Shown here one piece after another: positions 28,988-38,971 of a stretch of 64,000 nucleotides of DNA. Source of the stretch: Halovulum marinum (GTDB taxonomy: Bacteria; Pseudomonadota; Alphaproteobacteria; Rhodobacterales; Rhodobacteraceae); the NCBI RefSeq assembly GCF_009697225.1, contig NZ_WIND01000006.1, positions 62,001-126,000 of the forward strand, in the 5' to 3' direction. Every line of letters begins with the position of its first letter. Within the stretch, counting starts at the first letter, position 1. The notes below the pieces were generated by a model. That model did no database searches, was not told the DNA's origin, and worked only from the letters and a program-made list of their open reading frames with translations. The position numbers and the translations under genes are program-made.

Positions 28988-29863
28988 TCAGCCGTTCATC
29001 GTCTTGGCGACCTCGGCGGCGAAATCCTCGGCTTCCTTCTCGATGCCCTCGCCGACCTCGAGACGGACGAAACCGAGGATCTCGACCCCGGCATCGCTGG
29101 CGGCGTCGCCCACGGTCACGTCCGGGTTCATCACGAACTTCTGGTTCACCAGCGTGACTTCCTCGAAGAACTTCTTCATCCGGCCGACGATCATCTTCTC
29201 GATCACCTGCTCGGGCTTGCCGCTTTCGCGGGCCTGCTCGGTCAGCACCTGCTTCTCGCGCTCGACCAGCGCCTGGTCCAGGTCGGTCTCGGACAGCGAG
29301 GCCGGGCTGGTGGCGGCGATGTGCATGGCGATCTGCTTGCCGATGCCGCTGTCGGCGCCCTTCAGCGCGACCAGCACGCCGATCTTGCCCATGCCGTCGG
29401 CGGCGGCGTTGTGGACATAGGCGGCGACGCTGTCGCCGGACACCTTGGCCATCCGGCGCAGGGTCATGTTCTCGCCGATGGTGGCGATCTTGTCGGTGAC
29501 CACCTCGCCCACGGTCTTGCCGTTCATCGCAGCGGCCTTCAGCCCCTCGACGTCGTCCGCGCCCAGGGCGGCGTCGGCGATGCCGGCGACCATGGCCTGG
29601 AACTCGGCGTTCTTGGCGACGAAGTCGGTTTCCGAGTTGATCTCGACCGCGACGCCGGTGCCGCCGTCGACCTTCACGGCCACCAGACCCTCGGCGGCGG
29701 TGCGGCCGGATTTCTTCGCGGCCTTGGCCAGACCCTTGGTGCGCAGCCAGTCGATCGCGGCTTCCATGTCGCCGTCGGTCTCGGTCAGCGCCTTCTTGGC
29801 ATCCATCATGCCGGCGCCGGACTTCTCGCGCAGTTCCTTCACCATCGCAGCGGTGATCGCCAT
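28988..29863 (-). CDS. tsf: Translation elongation factor Ts
   Basis: EF-Ts recycles EF-Tu by exchanging GDP for GTP. The 291-residue protein has the N-terminal UBA-like domain with [19 protein letters not shown]. The core [12 protein letters not shown] and the paired dimerisation domains follow. It comes 119 bases after rpsB in the same operon and is followed by a strong terminator. Confidence 0.98.
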   Translation of the reverse strand: MAITAAMVKELREKSGAGMMDAKKALTETDGDMEAAIDWLRTKGLAKAAKKSGRTAAEGLVAVKVDGGTGVAVEINSETDFVAKNAEFQAMVAGIADAALGADDVEGLKAAAMNGKTVGEVVTDKIATIGENMTLRRMAKVSGDSVAAYVHNAAADGMGKIGVLVALKGADSGIGKQIAMHIAATSPASLSETDLDQALVEREKQVLTEQARESGKPEQVIEKMIVGRMKKFFEEVTLVNQKFVMNPDVTVGDAASDAGVEILGFVRLEVGEGIEKEAEDFAAEVAKTMNG

Positions 29864-29982
29864 CGGTGCTCTCCTTGGATTTGCTCAGGCGGCCGGGGAC
29901 ACTGGCCCCCGGCCCGATACGGGATCGGCCTGCCGCGGGGCGATAGCGCCGGACCGCGACAGGGATGTGACGCCCGGCGGCG

Positions 29983-30753
29983 TCAGCTGTCGGCGGTGGC
30001 CTCGGTCAGGGCCTCTTCGCCCACGACCTCTTCCATCTCGCCCAGGTCGATGCCTTCCGAGCCCATCTGCGCGGCCATGCCGTCCAGCGCCGCGCCGGCG
30101 ACCAGATCGCAATACAGCGCGATGGCGCGGGCGGCGTCGTCGTTGCCCGGAATCGGGAAGTCGATGCCCTCGGGCGAGGAGTTGGTGTCGAGGATCGCGA
30201 CCACCGGGATGCCCAGCTTGCGCGCCTCGGTCACGGCCAGGGCTTCCTTGTTGACGTCGACCACGAACAGCAGGTCCGGCAGTCCGCCCATCTCGCGGAT
30301 GCCGCCCAGGCTGGCCTGCAGCTTGGCCTGCTCGCGCTCCATGTTCAGGCGCTCTTTCTTGGTCAGGCCCTCGGCGCCGGTCTCCATCTGCTCGTCGATG
30401 TTCTTCAGCCGCGAGATCGAGGCCGACACGGTCTTCCAGTTGGTCAGCGTGCCGCCCAGCCAGCGGTGGTTCATGTAGTACTGCGCGCAGCGCTCGGCGC
30501 CGTCGGCAACGGGCTTCTGCGCCTGGCGCTTGGTGCCGACGAACAGGATCCGGCCGCCCTTGGCGACGGTCTGCTGAACCGCATGCAGCGCCGCGTCCAG
30601 CAGCGGCACGGTCTGCGTCAGGTCGAGAATGTGGATGCCGTTGCGCGCGCCGTAGATGTACTGACCCATGCGGGGGTTCCAGCGGTGCGTCTGGTGGCCG
30701 AAGTGAACGCCAGCTTCCAGCAGCTGGCGCAACGTGAACTCGGGAAGAGCCAT
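29983..30753 (-). CDS. rpsB: 30S ribosomal protein S2
   Basis: S2 bridges the head and body of the small subunit. The 256-residue product has [17 protein letters not shown] and [10 protein letters not shown]. It also has R-W-L-G-G-T-L-T-N, the insertion helix pair, and P-V-V-A-I-L-D-T-N. An acidic tail ends the protein. The ATG at 30753 has an upstream GGAAAGGAAA purine tract. It is divergent from psuK; the roughly 270-base gap should hold the rpsB leader and promoter. Confidence 0.98.
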   Translation of the reverse strand: MALPEFTLRQLLEAGVHFGHQTHRWNPRMGQYIYGARNGIHILDLTQTVPLLDAALHAVQQTVAKGGRILFVGTKRQAQKPVADGAERCAQYYMNHRWLGGTLTNWKTVSASISRLKNIDEQMETGAEGLTKKERLNMEREQAKLQASLGGIREMGGLPDLLFVVDVNKEALAVTEARKLGIPVVAILDTNSSPEGIDFPIPGNDDAARAIALYCDLVAGAALDGMAAQMGSEGIDLGEMEEVVGEEALTEATADS

Positions 30754-31022
30754 GCGTCCGTTTCCTTTCCGGTTTCGCCTCGGCGGGGAGTGAGGATCCG
30801 GAGATCCCAACCGGTGGACCGCCGGGGATGTCTCCCCCGCCGGCCGCGAACCCCGCCTGTGGATTTGCAGTGCGCGGTCGTTACCCGGTTTCGCGCGCGA
30901 CCGCAAGCCCCGCGCCGGCAGGCCACCGCCGCCGCCCTCCGCCGCCGCCTGCCGCCGCGTAAACGCCGCCCCGGGGGCGCATGCGAATTGACCGGCGCGG
31001 GGTTTGCCGCCATTGCTCGGGC

Positions 31023-31912
31023 ATGGACCCCGACACCCCCATCCTGTGCGCCGGCTCGGCGCTGTGGGACATCATCGCCCGCACCGGGCGGCGCATGCGT
31101 CCGGGCTTCGACGTGCCCGGCCGGATCGGCCGCCAGCCCGGCGGCGTGGCGCTGAACGTGGCGCTGGCGCTGGCGGCGCGGCGGACGCCGGTGGCGCTGC
31201 TGTCGTGCGTCGGCCGCGACGCCGAGGGCGAGGCGCTGATCGCGCTGGCCGAGCGTGCCGGGGTCCGCTGCGTGCATGTCGCCCGCTCCGACGCCGCCAC
31301 CGACAGCTATCTGGCGATCGAGGATCCGGCCGGCGAGGTGTTCGCCGCCGTCGCCGACTGCGCCGCGCTCGAGGACAGCGGCGCGGCGGTGCTGGCGCCG
31401 CTGCGCGACGGCCGGCTGGGCAGCGCCCGCGTGCCGTGGCGCGGGATGGCGGTGATCGACGGCAACTTCCCGCAGCCGCTGCTGGACGCGCTGCCGGCCG
31501 ATCCGGCGTTCGCCGGCCTGCGGCTGGCGCTGGTCCCCGCCAGCCCGGGCAAGGCAGAGCGGCTGCGCCGGGCGATGCGGCACCCGGACAGCGTGCTCTA
31601 CGTGAACCGGATCGAGGCCGAGATCCTGGCCCGGCGGGCGCTGGCCGACGCCGCCGAGGCGGCGCGGGCGCTGGTCGCGCTGGGCGCGGCGCAGGTGGTG
31701 GTGACCGACGGCGCGCGCGCGGCGGCGCACGCCGTCGGCGCGACCTGCGTCACATCCACCCCGCCGCCGGTCCCGGCCCGCACCACCACCGGCGCCGGAG
31801 ACGCCTTTCTTGCCGCGCACCTGGACGCGACGCGGCGCGGCGACGCCCCCGAAACCGCGCTGGACACCGCGATCGCCGCGGCGGCCGCGCACATCTGCCA
31901 GCAGGTGGCCCC

Positions 31913-31916
<4 letters not shown>
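31023..31916 (+). CDS. psuK: PfkB-family kinase, probable pseudouridine kinase
   Basis: PsuK phosphorylates pseudouridine to its 5-prime phosphate for breakdown by PsuG. The 297-residue ribokinase-fold protein has the N-terminal G-S-A-L-W-D and the G-G-V-A-L-N-V-A motif. The C-terminal PfkB signature T-T-G-A-G-D-A-F contains the catalytic Asp. The substrate is inferred from the neighbour: psuG starts in the psuK stop (ATGA). The ATG at 31023 is used because it precedes the conserved sheet directly. Confidence 0.88.
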
Positions 31917-32854
<938 letters not shown>

Positions 32855-32882
32855 GTTAAGCCGGTCTCCAGCAACGGACATC

Positions 32883-33623
32883 ATGGCCAAGAAGATCCTC
32901 CAAAGACGTCGCGCGCGCCGCAACCGGCCCAGCCTGTGGCACCGGACCCGCACTAACTTCCTGACCGGGCTGGTGATCGTCGCGCCGGTGACGCTGACGA
33001 TCTGGGTGATCTGGACGGCGATCAATTTCATCGACGCGCGCGTGGTGCCGTTCGTTCCCGACGCCTACAACCCGGCGACCTACCTGGGCAAGAACATCGC
33101 CGGGTTCGGCGTGGTCATCTTCCTGCTGTTCACCGCCGGCGTCGGCGCGCTGACCAAGGGCCTGTTCGGCCGCCAGCTGGTGCGCTGGGGCGAGAGCCTG
33201 TTCGACCGCACGCCGGTGGTCCGGTCGATCTACACCGCGGTCAAGCAGATCGTCGAGACGGTGCTGAAACAGTCCGGCGGCTCGTTCCAGAAGGCCTGCC
33301 TGATCGAGTACCCGCGCCGCGGCCTGTGGGCGGTGGCGTTCGTCTCGACCGAGACCGGCGGCGAGATCCCGGCCAAGGCCGGCCGCAGCGAGATGGTCAG
33401 CGTGTTCCTGCCCACCACGCCGAACCCGACCTCGGGGTTCCTGCTGTTCGTGCCGCGCGGCGACGTGGTGCTGCTGGACATGAGCGTGGAAGAGGCCGCC
33501 AAGCTGGTAATCTCGGCCGGGCTGGTGGTGCCGCCCACCGCCGAGGAAATCGCCGCCGGCCGCCGTCCGGCGCCGGCCCCGGCGCGGCCGGCGGCGCCGC
33601 GCAGGGTCACCGCCGCGAAATGA
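32883..33623 (+). CDS. DUF502 family inner-membrane protein
   Basis: The 246-residue protein has a basic N-terminus and a membrane helix at about 25-46 (L-V-I-V-A-P-V-T-L-T-I-W-V). A second helix lies at about 72-90. A soluble domain has S-L-F-D-R-T-P-V-V-R-S-I-Y, V-S-V-F-L-P-T-T-P-N-P-T-S-G and V-E-E-A-A-K-L-V-I-S-A-G, all typical of DUF502. The tail is Ala/Pro-rich. The family is widespread with no established function. It follows psuG by 28 bases, probably by chance. Confidence 0.85.
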   Translation: MAKKILQRRRARRNRPSLWHRTRTNFLTGLVIVAPVTLTIWVIWTAINFIDARVVPFVPDAYNPATYLGKNIAGFGVVIFLLFTAGVGALTKGLFGRQLVRWGESLFDRTPVVRSIYTAVKQIVETVLKQSGGSFQKACLIEYPRRGLWAVAFVSTETGGEIPAKAGRSEMVSVFLPTTPNPTSGFLLFVPRGDVVLLDMSVEEAAKLVISAGLVVPPTAEEIAAGRRPAPAPARPAAPRRVTAAK

Positions 33624-33651
33624 GCCGCCACCGGACGGCGGCGAAGGCGGC

Positions 33652-34257
33652 GTGACCGGCGCGGCCGCGACCGGCTTCGCCTCGGCGTTCGCGCTGATCC
33701 TGGCGATCGGGGCGCAGAACGCCTTCGTGCTGCGCCAGGGGCTGCTGCGGGCGCACGTGTTCTGGATCTGCCTGGTCTGCGCGCTGTCGGACGCGGTGCT
33801 GATCGCCGCCGGCATCGCCGGTTTCGGCGCGCTGGTCGGCGCCGCGCCCTGGCTGCCGCGGGCGATGGCGCTGGCGGGCGCGGCGTTCCTGCTGGTCTAC
33901 GGCGCGCTGCGCGCCCGCGCCGCGCTGGCCGGCGGCCACGCCATCGACGACGCCACCGCGACACAAAGCCTGCGCGCGGCGCTGCTGACCTGCCTGACGT
34001 TCACCTGGCTGAACCCGCACGTCTACCTGGACACGCTGGCGCTGCTGGGGGCGATCTCGACCGCGTTCGAGGGCGCCGCCCGGCTGGCCTTCGGCCTGGG
34101 CGCGGTCAGCGCCTCGTTCGTCTTCTTCTTCGGGCTGGGATACGGCGCGCGGCTGCTGGCGCCGTTGATGCGCTCGCCGCGCGCCTGGCGCTGGCTGGAC
34201 GGGGCGATCGCGCTGGTGATGTGGGCGCTGGCCGGCGGGCTGCTGGCCAGCGCCTGA
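33652..34257 (+). CDS. LysE/ArgO-family amino-acid exporter
   Basis: These small permeases export basic amino acids. The 201-residue protein has six predicted helices and the family landmarks I-G-A-Q-N-A-F-V-L-R-Q-G near residue 20 and F-T-W-L-N-P-H-V-Y-L-D near 123. The start is GTG at 33652, 28 bases after the DUF502 gene. No LysG/ArgP-type regulator is adjacent. The exact substrate cannot be read from sequence. Its end lies four bases from the convergent substrate-binding-protein gene. Confidence 0.88.
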   Translation: MTGAAATGFASAFALILAIGAQNAFVLRQGLLRAHVFWICLVCALSDAVLIAAGIAGFGALVGAAPWLPRAMALAGAAFLLVYGALRARAALAGGHAIDDATATQSLRAALLTCLTFTWLNPHVYLDTLALLGAISTAFEGAARLAFGLGAVSASFVFFFGLGYGARLLAPLMRSPRAWRWLDGAIALVMWALAGGLLASA

Positions 34258-34260
34258 GGC

Positions 34261-36081
34261 TCATTCCTCGGACCACCACACGTCCGGCAGGAAGCCGATC
34301 CAGTCGCCGTAGACCGGCAGCGTGTCCGGAAAGCGCAGCGTCGCCTTGTGCGCCATCAGCGTGCGGTCGGCGAACCAAAACGGCACCACGTAGCGGCCCG
34401 CCATCAGCACCCGGTCCAGCGCCCGGACCGCGGCGACGAAACCGTCGTGGTCGTCGGCGGTCAGCATGGCGTCGATCATCGCCTCGGCGGCCGGGCTGTC
34501 CATGCCCATGTAGTTGCGGGTGCCCGGCTGCTCGACGCCGTCCGAGCCCCAGTACAGGTACTGCTCGTTGCCGGGGCTGAGGCTGAGGCCCCAGCGGTTG
34601 ATGATCACGTCGAAGTCGTAGGCATCCTTGCGCTCGGCGAACTGGGCGCTGTCGACCAGTTCGATCTCGGCGGCGATGCCCAGCCGCGCCAGGCTGTCGC
34701 GCCAGATATTGGCCACCGCCTCCTGCTCGGACGGGGTCAGCGAGATCAGCCGCGCCGAACTGTCGAGCGAGATCGTCAGCGTGAACGCCTCGCCGTCGGC
34801 ATTGCGCAGCGTGCCCTGCCGGATCGTCCAGCCGGCCTCTTCCAGCAGCGCCGAGGCGCGGCGGATCGCGGCGCGATCGCGGCCGCCGGAGGTGTTCTCG
34901 GGAAGGCCGTAGCCGTCGAGCGCGCCGGGAAGCAGCGTGTCCTCGAACGGCGCCAGCAGTTCGGCCACCTTGCCCTCGGCGGCACCGGGCTGCATCGCCA
35001 GGTCCGAGTTCGAGAAATAGCTGGTGATCCGCTTGTAGGCGCCGTCGTTCAGCGTCCGGTTCACGAAATCGAAGTTGAACGCCTGGATCAGCGCCTCGCG
35101 CACGCGCCAGTCCCGGAACGGCTCGCGCCGGGTGTTGAACACGAAGCCCTCCATCCCCGACGGGCGCTGGTGCGGGATCTCGGACTTCACGATCCGGCCG
35201 TCGCGGACGGCGGGGAAGTCGTAGTCGCGCGCCCATTTCGCCGGGTTCGATTCGCGGAAGGTGGACACCTCGCCGGCGCGGAACGCCTCGAAAATCACGT
35301 CGCCGTCGGCGTAGTATTCGTAGCGGATGACGTCGAGATTGTGCTGGCCGCGGTTGAACGGCAGGTCCTTGCCCCAGTAGTCCGGGTCGCGCACGAACTC
35401 GATGAAGCGGCCCGGCTCGAACCTGCCGACGGTGTAGGGGCCGGTCGCGGTGGGCACGTCCAGCGTGCTTTCGGCGAAATCCCGCCCCTCCCAGTCGCGC
35501 GGGTTCAGCACCGGGCGCAGCCCGAGGATCAGCGGCAGCTCGTTGTCCTGCTCGGAGAAGGTGAAGCGCAGCCCGCGCGCGCCGACCTTCTCGACGCTCT
35601 CGACCTTGTCCCAGGCGTTGGCGTAGCGCGGCAGCCCCTTCTCGGCCAGGGTCTCGAACGACCAGATCACGTCGTCCACGGTCAGCGGCGTGCCGTCCGA
35701 GAATTTCGCCTCGGGTCTTAGCTGAAATTCAACCCATTCGCGATTCGGCCCGGTCTCGACCGATTCGGCCAGCAGCCCGTACAGGGTGAACGGCTCGTCC
35801 CAGGACCGCCCCATCAGCGACTCGAACACATGCACCCGCAGCCCGTAGGGCGAGCGGCCCTTCAGGATGTAGGGGTTGAACGCGTCGAAGCCGCCGCCCT
35901 CGCCGAAGACGATGCGCCCGCCCTTGGGCGCATCGGGATTCGCATAGGGCAAGGACACAAAATCCGGTGGCAGCGCGGGCTCGCCATACATGGCAAGCCC
36001 GTGTTCGGGTTCTGCGAGCGCCGCCGACGCCACCGCCACACAGGCGGCCGCCAGGGCCGCGATCCGCCGATTCAGATGCAT
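34261..36081 (-). CDS. Periplasmic oligopeptide-binding protein (SBP family 5, YejA-like)
   Basis: Family 5 binding proteins capture peptides for ABC importers. The 606-residue precursor has a signal peptide (cleavage near A-L-A-E, residue 23). The domain opens H-G-L-A-M-Y-G-E-P-A-L with P-D-F-V-S-L-P-Y-A-N-P-D-A-P-K-G-G-R, typical of the YejA subgroup, and later has R-P-E-A-K-F-S-D-G-T-P-L-T-V-D-D-V. Genes for the permeases and ATPase are not adjacent, so it may be an orphan or serve a distant transporter. AGGAG lies nine bases before the ATG, with ACAGGCA between them. Confidence 0.92.
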   Translation of the reverse strand: MHLNRRIAALAAACVAVASAALAEPEHGLAMYGEPALPPDFVSLPYANPDAPKGGRIVFGEGGGFDAFNPYILKGRSPYGLRVHVFESLMGRSWDEPFTLYGLLAESVETGPNREWVEFQLRPEAKFSDGTPLTVDDVIWSFETLAEKGLPRYANAWDKVESVEKVGARGLRFTFSEQDNELPLILGLRPVLNPRDWEGRDFAESTLDVPTATGPYTVGRFEPGRFIEFVRDPDYWGKDLPFNRGQHNLDVIRYEYYADGDVIFEAFRAGEVSTFRESNPAKWARDYDFPAVRDGRIVKSEIPHQRPSGMEGFVFNTRREPFRDWRVREALIQAFNFDFVNRTLNDGAYKRITSYFSNSDLAMQPGAAEGKVAELLAPFEDTLLPGALDGYGLPENTSGGRDRAAIRRASALLEEAGWTIRQGTLRNADGEAFTLTISLDSSARLISLTPSEQEAVANIWRDSLARLGIAAEIELVDSAQFAERKDAYDFDVIINRWGLSLSPGNEQYLYWGSDGVEQPGTRNYMGMDSPAAEAMIDAMLTADDHDGFVAAVRALDRVLMAGRYVVPFWFADRTLMAHKATLRFPDTLPVYGDWIGFLPDVWWSEE

Positions 36082-36123
36082 TCTGCCTGTCTCCTGCTGC
36101 TGTCTTGTGCCGATTTTTGAAGG

Positions 36124-36152
36124 ACCATACCCAACCCGGCGCGATGCTTGAA
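36124..36152 (-). promoter_or_regulatory. Candidate promoter of the peptide-binding protein gene
   Basis: On the minus strand TTCAAG (36152-36147), a 17-base spacer and TATGGT (36129-36124) lie about 45 bases before the gene's ATG. The match is moderate. It stands back to back with the sRNA promoter, separated by eight bases. Confidence 0.4.
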
Positions 36153-36160
36153 TTTTTATC

Positions 36161-36189
36161 TTGGACGCGGCGCGAATTTTCCGTATAAA
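36161..36189 (+). promoter_or_regulatory. Strong sigma70-like promoter of a putative small RNA
   Basis: TTGGAC (36161-36166), a 17-base spacer and TATAAA (36184-36189) form one of the two best promoter matches noticed in the window. No open reading frame follows directly. A strong terminator lies about 75 bases downstream of the predicted start near 36196. Confidence 0.7.
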
Positions 36190-36195
36190 GGGGGC

Positions 36196-36272
36196 ACTGC
36201 TCGATAGGTTTCTTGCCTGTATGAAACCTGCCTCAATAACTGAACGCCGGCCTCGTGCCGGCGTTTTTTTTT
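36196..36272 (+). ncRNA. Putative small RNA (about 77 nt), or leader of the bdhA transcript
   Basis: The predicted transcript starts near A36196. It forms a 7-bp hairpin (AGGTTTC 36206-36212 with GAAACCT 36223-36229, ten-base loop TTGCCTGTAT). An unpaired GCCTCAATAACTGA follows, and it ends in the terminator hairpin with nine T residues. No start codon with a ribosome-binding site is seen inside. The simplest reading is a free trans-acting sRNA. Because the next gene (bdhA, ATG 36371) is on the same strand, read-through would make it a 5-prime leader with a terminator, so attenuation is the alternative. It was not matched to any named RNA family. Confidence 0.6.
36244..36272 (+). terminator. 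Strong Rho-independent terminator
   Basis: ACGCCGGC (36244-36251) pairs with GCCGGCGT (36257-36264) around CTCGT, followed by an uninterrupted run of T through 36272. It is the strongest intrinsic terminator noticed in the window. Its orientation fits only plus-strand transcripts. Confidence 0.92.
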
Positions 36273-36370
36273 GCCTTCCCCCCTGACAAACCGCAAGCGG
36301 CGTTTGCCTTTTCGCAACCGCAACATAAGGTCGGGACATCCGGGGAATCGGCAGCAGAGGAGCATCGGCG

Positions 36371-37156
36371 ATGAGCATCAGCGGAAAGACGGCGGTCGTG
36401 ACCGGGTCGACCTCGGGGATCGGCCTTGGCGTCGCCCGGGCGCTGGCCGAACAGGGCGCGAACGTGGTGCTGAACTCGTTCACCGACAGCGACGAGGATC
36501 ACGCCCTGGCCGGGAAGCTGGCGCAGGACACCGGCGCCAAGGCGATCTATGTGCAGGCCGACATGTCGGACGGCGCCGCCTGCCGGAAGCTGGTCGACAC
36601 CGCGGCCGAGACCTTCGGCGGCGCCGACATTCTGGTGAACAACGCCGGCATCCAGCACGTCGCCGCGATTCCCGATTTCCCGGTCGAGAAATGGGACGCG
36701 ATCATCTCCATCAACATGACCTCGGCGTTCCACACCACCGCCGCCGCCCTGCCCCGCATGCGCGCGGCGGGCTGGGGCCGGGTGATCAACATCGCCTCGG
36801 CGCATGGGCTGACCGCCTCGCCGTTCAAGTCGGCCTATGTCACCGCCAAGCACGGCGTCGTCGGGCTGACCAAGGTGACGGCGCTGGAAACGGCGCAGGA
36901 GCCGATCACCTGCAACGCGATCTGCCCGGGCTATGTGCTGACGCCGCTGGTCGAGGCGCAGATCCCCGACACGATGAAGAAGTACGGCATGACCCGCGAG
37001 CAGGTGGAGCGCGAGGTGCTGCTGGAGCGGCAGCCGTCGAAGCAGTTCGCCACCATCGAGCAGATCGGCGGCAACGTCGTGTTCCTGTGCTCGCCGCACG
37101 CCGATCAGATCACCGGCACGACGATTTCGGTCGACGGCGGCTGGACCGCGCTTTGA
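36371..37156 (+). CDS. bdhA: 3-hydroxybutyrate dehydrogenase
   Basis: The enzyme oxidises D-3-hydroxybutyrate to acetoacetate with NAD, a step in use of polyhydroxybutyrate stores. The 261-residue short-chain dehydrogenase has the cofactor motif T-G-S-T-S-G-I-G (11-18), N-N-A-G-I-Q-H-V and the catalytic S-A-H ... Y-V-T-A-K. The C-terminal block has N-A-I-C-P-G-Y-V-L-T-P-L-V with Q-P-S-K-Q-F, diagnostic of this dehydrogenase. GAGGAG precedes the ATG by eight bases. It is followed 22 bases later by a patatin-like gene, a common pairing in Rhodobacterales. Confidence 0.93.
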   Translation: MSISGKTAVVTGSTSGIGLGVARALAEQGANVVLNSFTDSDEDHALAGKLAQDTGAKAIYVQADMSDGAACRKLVDTAAETFGGADILVNNAGIQHVAAIPDFPVEKWDAIISINMTSAFHTTAAALPRMRAAGWGRVINIASAHGLTASPFKSAYVTAKHGVVGLTKVTALETAQEPITCNAICPGYVLTPLVEAQIPDTMKKYGMTREQVEREVLLERQPSKQFATIEQIGGNVVFLCSPHADQITGTTISVDGGWTAL

Positions 37157-37178
37157 GCCGCGGCCGCGCGGTGCCGCG

Positions 37179-38225
37179 ATGACCACCCGCATCAACCTCG
37201 CGCTGCAGGGCGGCGGCGCGCATGGCGCCTTCACCTGGGGCGTGCTCGACCGGCTGCTGGAAGAGCCCGACATCGAGATCGAGGGCATCACCGCGACCTC
37301 GGCCGGGGCGATGAACGCGGCGGCGCTGAAATACGGCTGGATGATCGACGGCCGCGACGGCGCACGCGCCAAGCTGGACGCGTTCTGGGAGGAGATCTCG
37401 GCGCACACGGTGCTGCCCAACGACATGGTGCAGACCTGGCTGACCGGGTTCATGCCGGCGCCCGGACGGTTCAGCAGCCTGCTGGAGAACAGCGCCGGCT
37501 ATCTGGCGGTGGACATGGCGACGCGCCTGTTCTCGCCCTACGAGATCAATCCGCTGGGCATCCACCCGCTGCGCGCGGTGGTCGAGAAGATGCTGGATTT
37601 CGACAAGGTCTGCGCGCTGGGCGGGCCGAAGCTGTTCGTCTCGGCCACCAACGTGCGCACCGGCAAGATCAAGATCTTCGCCGGCGACGAGATCGGCGTC
37701 GACAGCCTGCTGGCCTCGGCCTGCCTGCCGACGCTGTACCAGGCGGTCGAGATCGAGGACCCCGCGACCGGCCGGCTGGAGGCGTACTGGGACGGCGGCT
37801 ACACCGGCAACCCGGCGCTGTTTCCGCTGTTCTACCAGACCGAGAGCCGCGACATCCTGATCGTGCACATCAACCCGACCCACCGCGAGCAGGTGCCGCG
37901 CTCGGCGATGCAGATCATGAACCGGATCAACGAGATCAGCTTCAACTCGTCGCTGCTGCGCGAGCTGCGCGCGATCGATTTCGTCCGCCGGCTGATCGAG
38001 GACGGCGCGGTGCAGCCGGGCACGATGAAGGACGTGCTGATCCACTCGATCATGGACGACGAGCTGATGGCCAGCCTGGGCGTCGCCACCAAGCTGACCC
38101 CGAACCGCGGGTTCCTGCTGTCGCTGAAACAGGCCGGGCGCGACCGGATGGCGGCGTTCCTGGAAGCGCACCGGGACGATCTGGGCCAGCGCGGCACGGT
38201 CGATCTGCGGGCGATGTTCGGCTAG
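37179..38225 (+). CDS. Patatin-like phospholipase family protein
   Basis: Patatins are serine acyl hydrolases with a Ser-Asp dyad. The 348-residue protein has the oxyanion loop G-G-G-A-H-G (11-16), the nucleophile Ser41 in A-T-S-A-G and the aspartate in D-G-G near residue 205. It has no signal peptide, so it acts in the cytoplasm or on granule surfaces. Its position right after bdhA suggests a role in polyhydroxybutyrate or lipid turnover, but that is inference. Its end overlaps the convergent regulator gene by four bases. Confidence 0.9.
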   Translation: MTTRINLALQGGGAHGAFTWGVLDRLLEEPDIEIEGITATSAGAMNAAALKYGWMIDGRDGARAKLDAFWEEISAHTVLPNDMVQTWLTGFMPAPGRFSSLLENSAGYLAVDMATRLFSPYEINPLGIHPLRAVVEKMLDFDKVCALGGPKLFVSATNVRTGKIKIFAGDEIGVDSLLASACLPTLYQAVEIEDPATGRLEAYWDGGYTGNPALFPLFYQTESRDILIVHINPTHREQVPRSAMQIMNRINEISFNSSLLRELRAIDFVRRLIEDGAVQPGTMKDVLIHSIMDDELMASLGVATKLTPNRGFLLSLKQAGRDRMAAFLEAHRDDLGQRGTVDLRAMFG

Positions 38226-38851
38226 GTCTCGACCGAGGTCACCCACAGGATCGTGGCGTCGTCCTCGCTGACCGAGATCACGTTGTGCCCCATCGCCGCG
38301 TCGTAATAGGCACTGTCGCCGCGGCGCAGCCGGACCGGGGCGTAGAACTCGGTGTAGAACTCGACGATGCCCGACAGCACATACAGGAATTCCTCGCCGT
38401 CGTGCCGGACCCAGCCCTCGAAATCGTCGAAGCTGCGCGCGCGCACGATGGTCCGGTACGGCAGCATCTGCTTGGAGCGCAGGTCGGTCGCCAGGATCTC
38501 GTGCTCGTAGGTCTTGGTCGGGTGCGGCTGCCCCTCGCCCGCCATCGTCACCGCGCGGCGGCCCATCACCTTGTCGGTCTTGGGCGGGGTGAACAGCTGC
38601 GGGATCGAGATGTCCAGCCCGTGCGCCAGCTTCTGCACCGCCTCGAAGGTCGGCGACATCTGGTCGTTCTCGATCTTCGACAGGGTCGAGCGCGCCAGCC
38701 CGGCCTTGCGCGCCGCCTGCTCCAGCGTCCAGTTGCGCGCCTTGCGCAGTTCGCGCACGCGCTTGCCCAGTTCCAGCGATTCCACCGGCTCGGCATTGCC
38801 GTCGCCGCGCGCGACCTTCAGCAGCGACGGTATCTTGCGCTCGTCTACCAA
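38222..38851 (-). CDS. XRE-family regulator with C-terminal cupin domain
   Basis: The 209-residue protein has an N-terminal helix-turn-helix (about 28-85; L-G-K-R-V-R-E-L-R, A-G-L-A-R-S-T-L-S-K-I-E-N). The cupin domain (about 130-205) has G-E-E-F-L-Y-V-L-S-G and a histidine in A-A-M-G-H-N. Such regulators sense small metabolites. The start is read as TTG at 38851 because GAGGAGG lies five bases upstream. A GTG 24 codons later would trim the N-terminus to the HTH. It is divergent from the DsbA-like gene at 38972, its most likely target besides itself. Confidence 0.85.
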   Translation of the reverse strand: MVDERKIPSLLKVARGDGNAEPVESLELGKRVRELRKARNWTLEQAARKAGLARSTLSKIENDQMSPTFEAVQKLAHGLDISIPQLFTPPKTDKVMGRRAVTMAGEGQPHPTKTYEHEILATDLRSKQMLPYRTIVRARSFDDFEGWVRHDGEEFLYVLSGIVEFYTEFYAPVRLRRGDSAYYDAAMGHNVISVSEDDATILWVTSVET

Positions 38852-38971
38852 CGGGGCCTCCTCGCTGGCGCCCGGCGCGGGTTCAATCCCCGCCGCAGGC
38901 GCGGTAGAAGGCTTCAATAGGCCGGAACCGGCCCGAATGACAACCGGCGTGCGCGCCGGAAAGGACACGTC

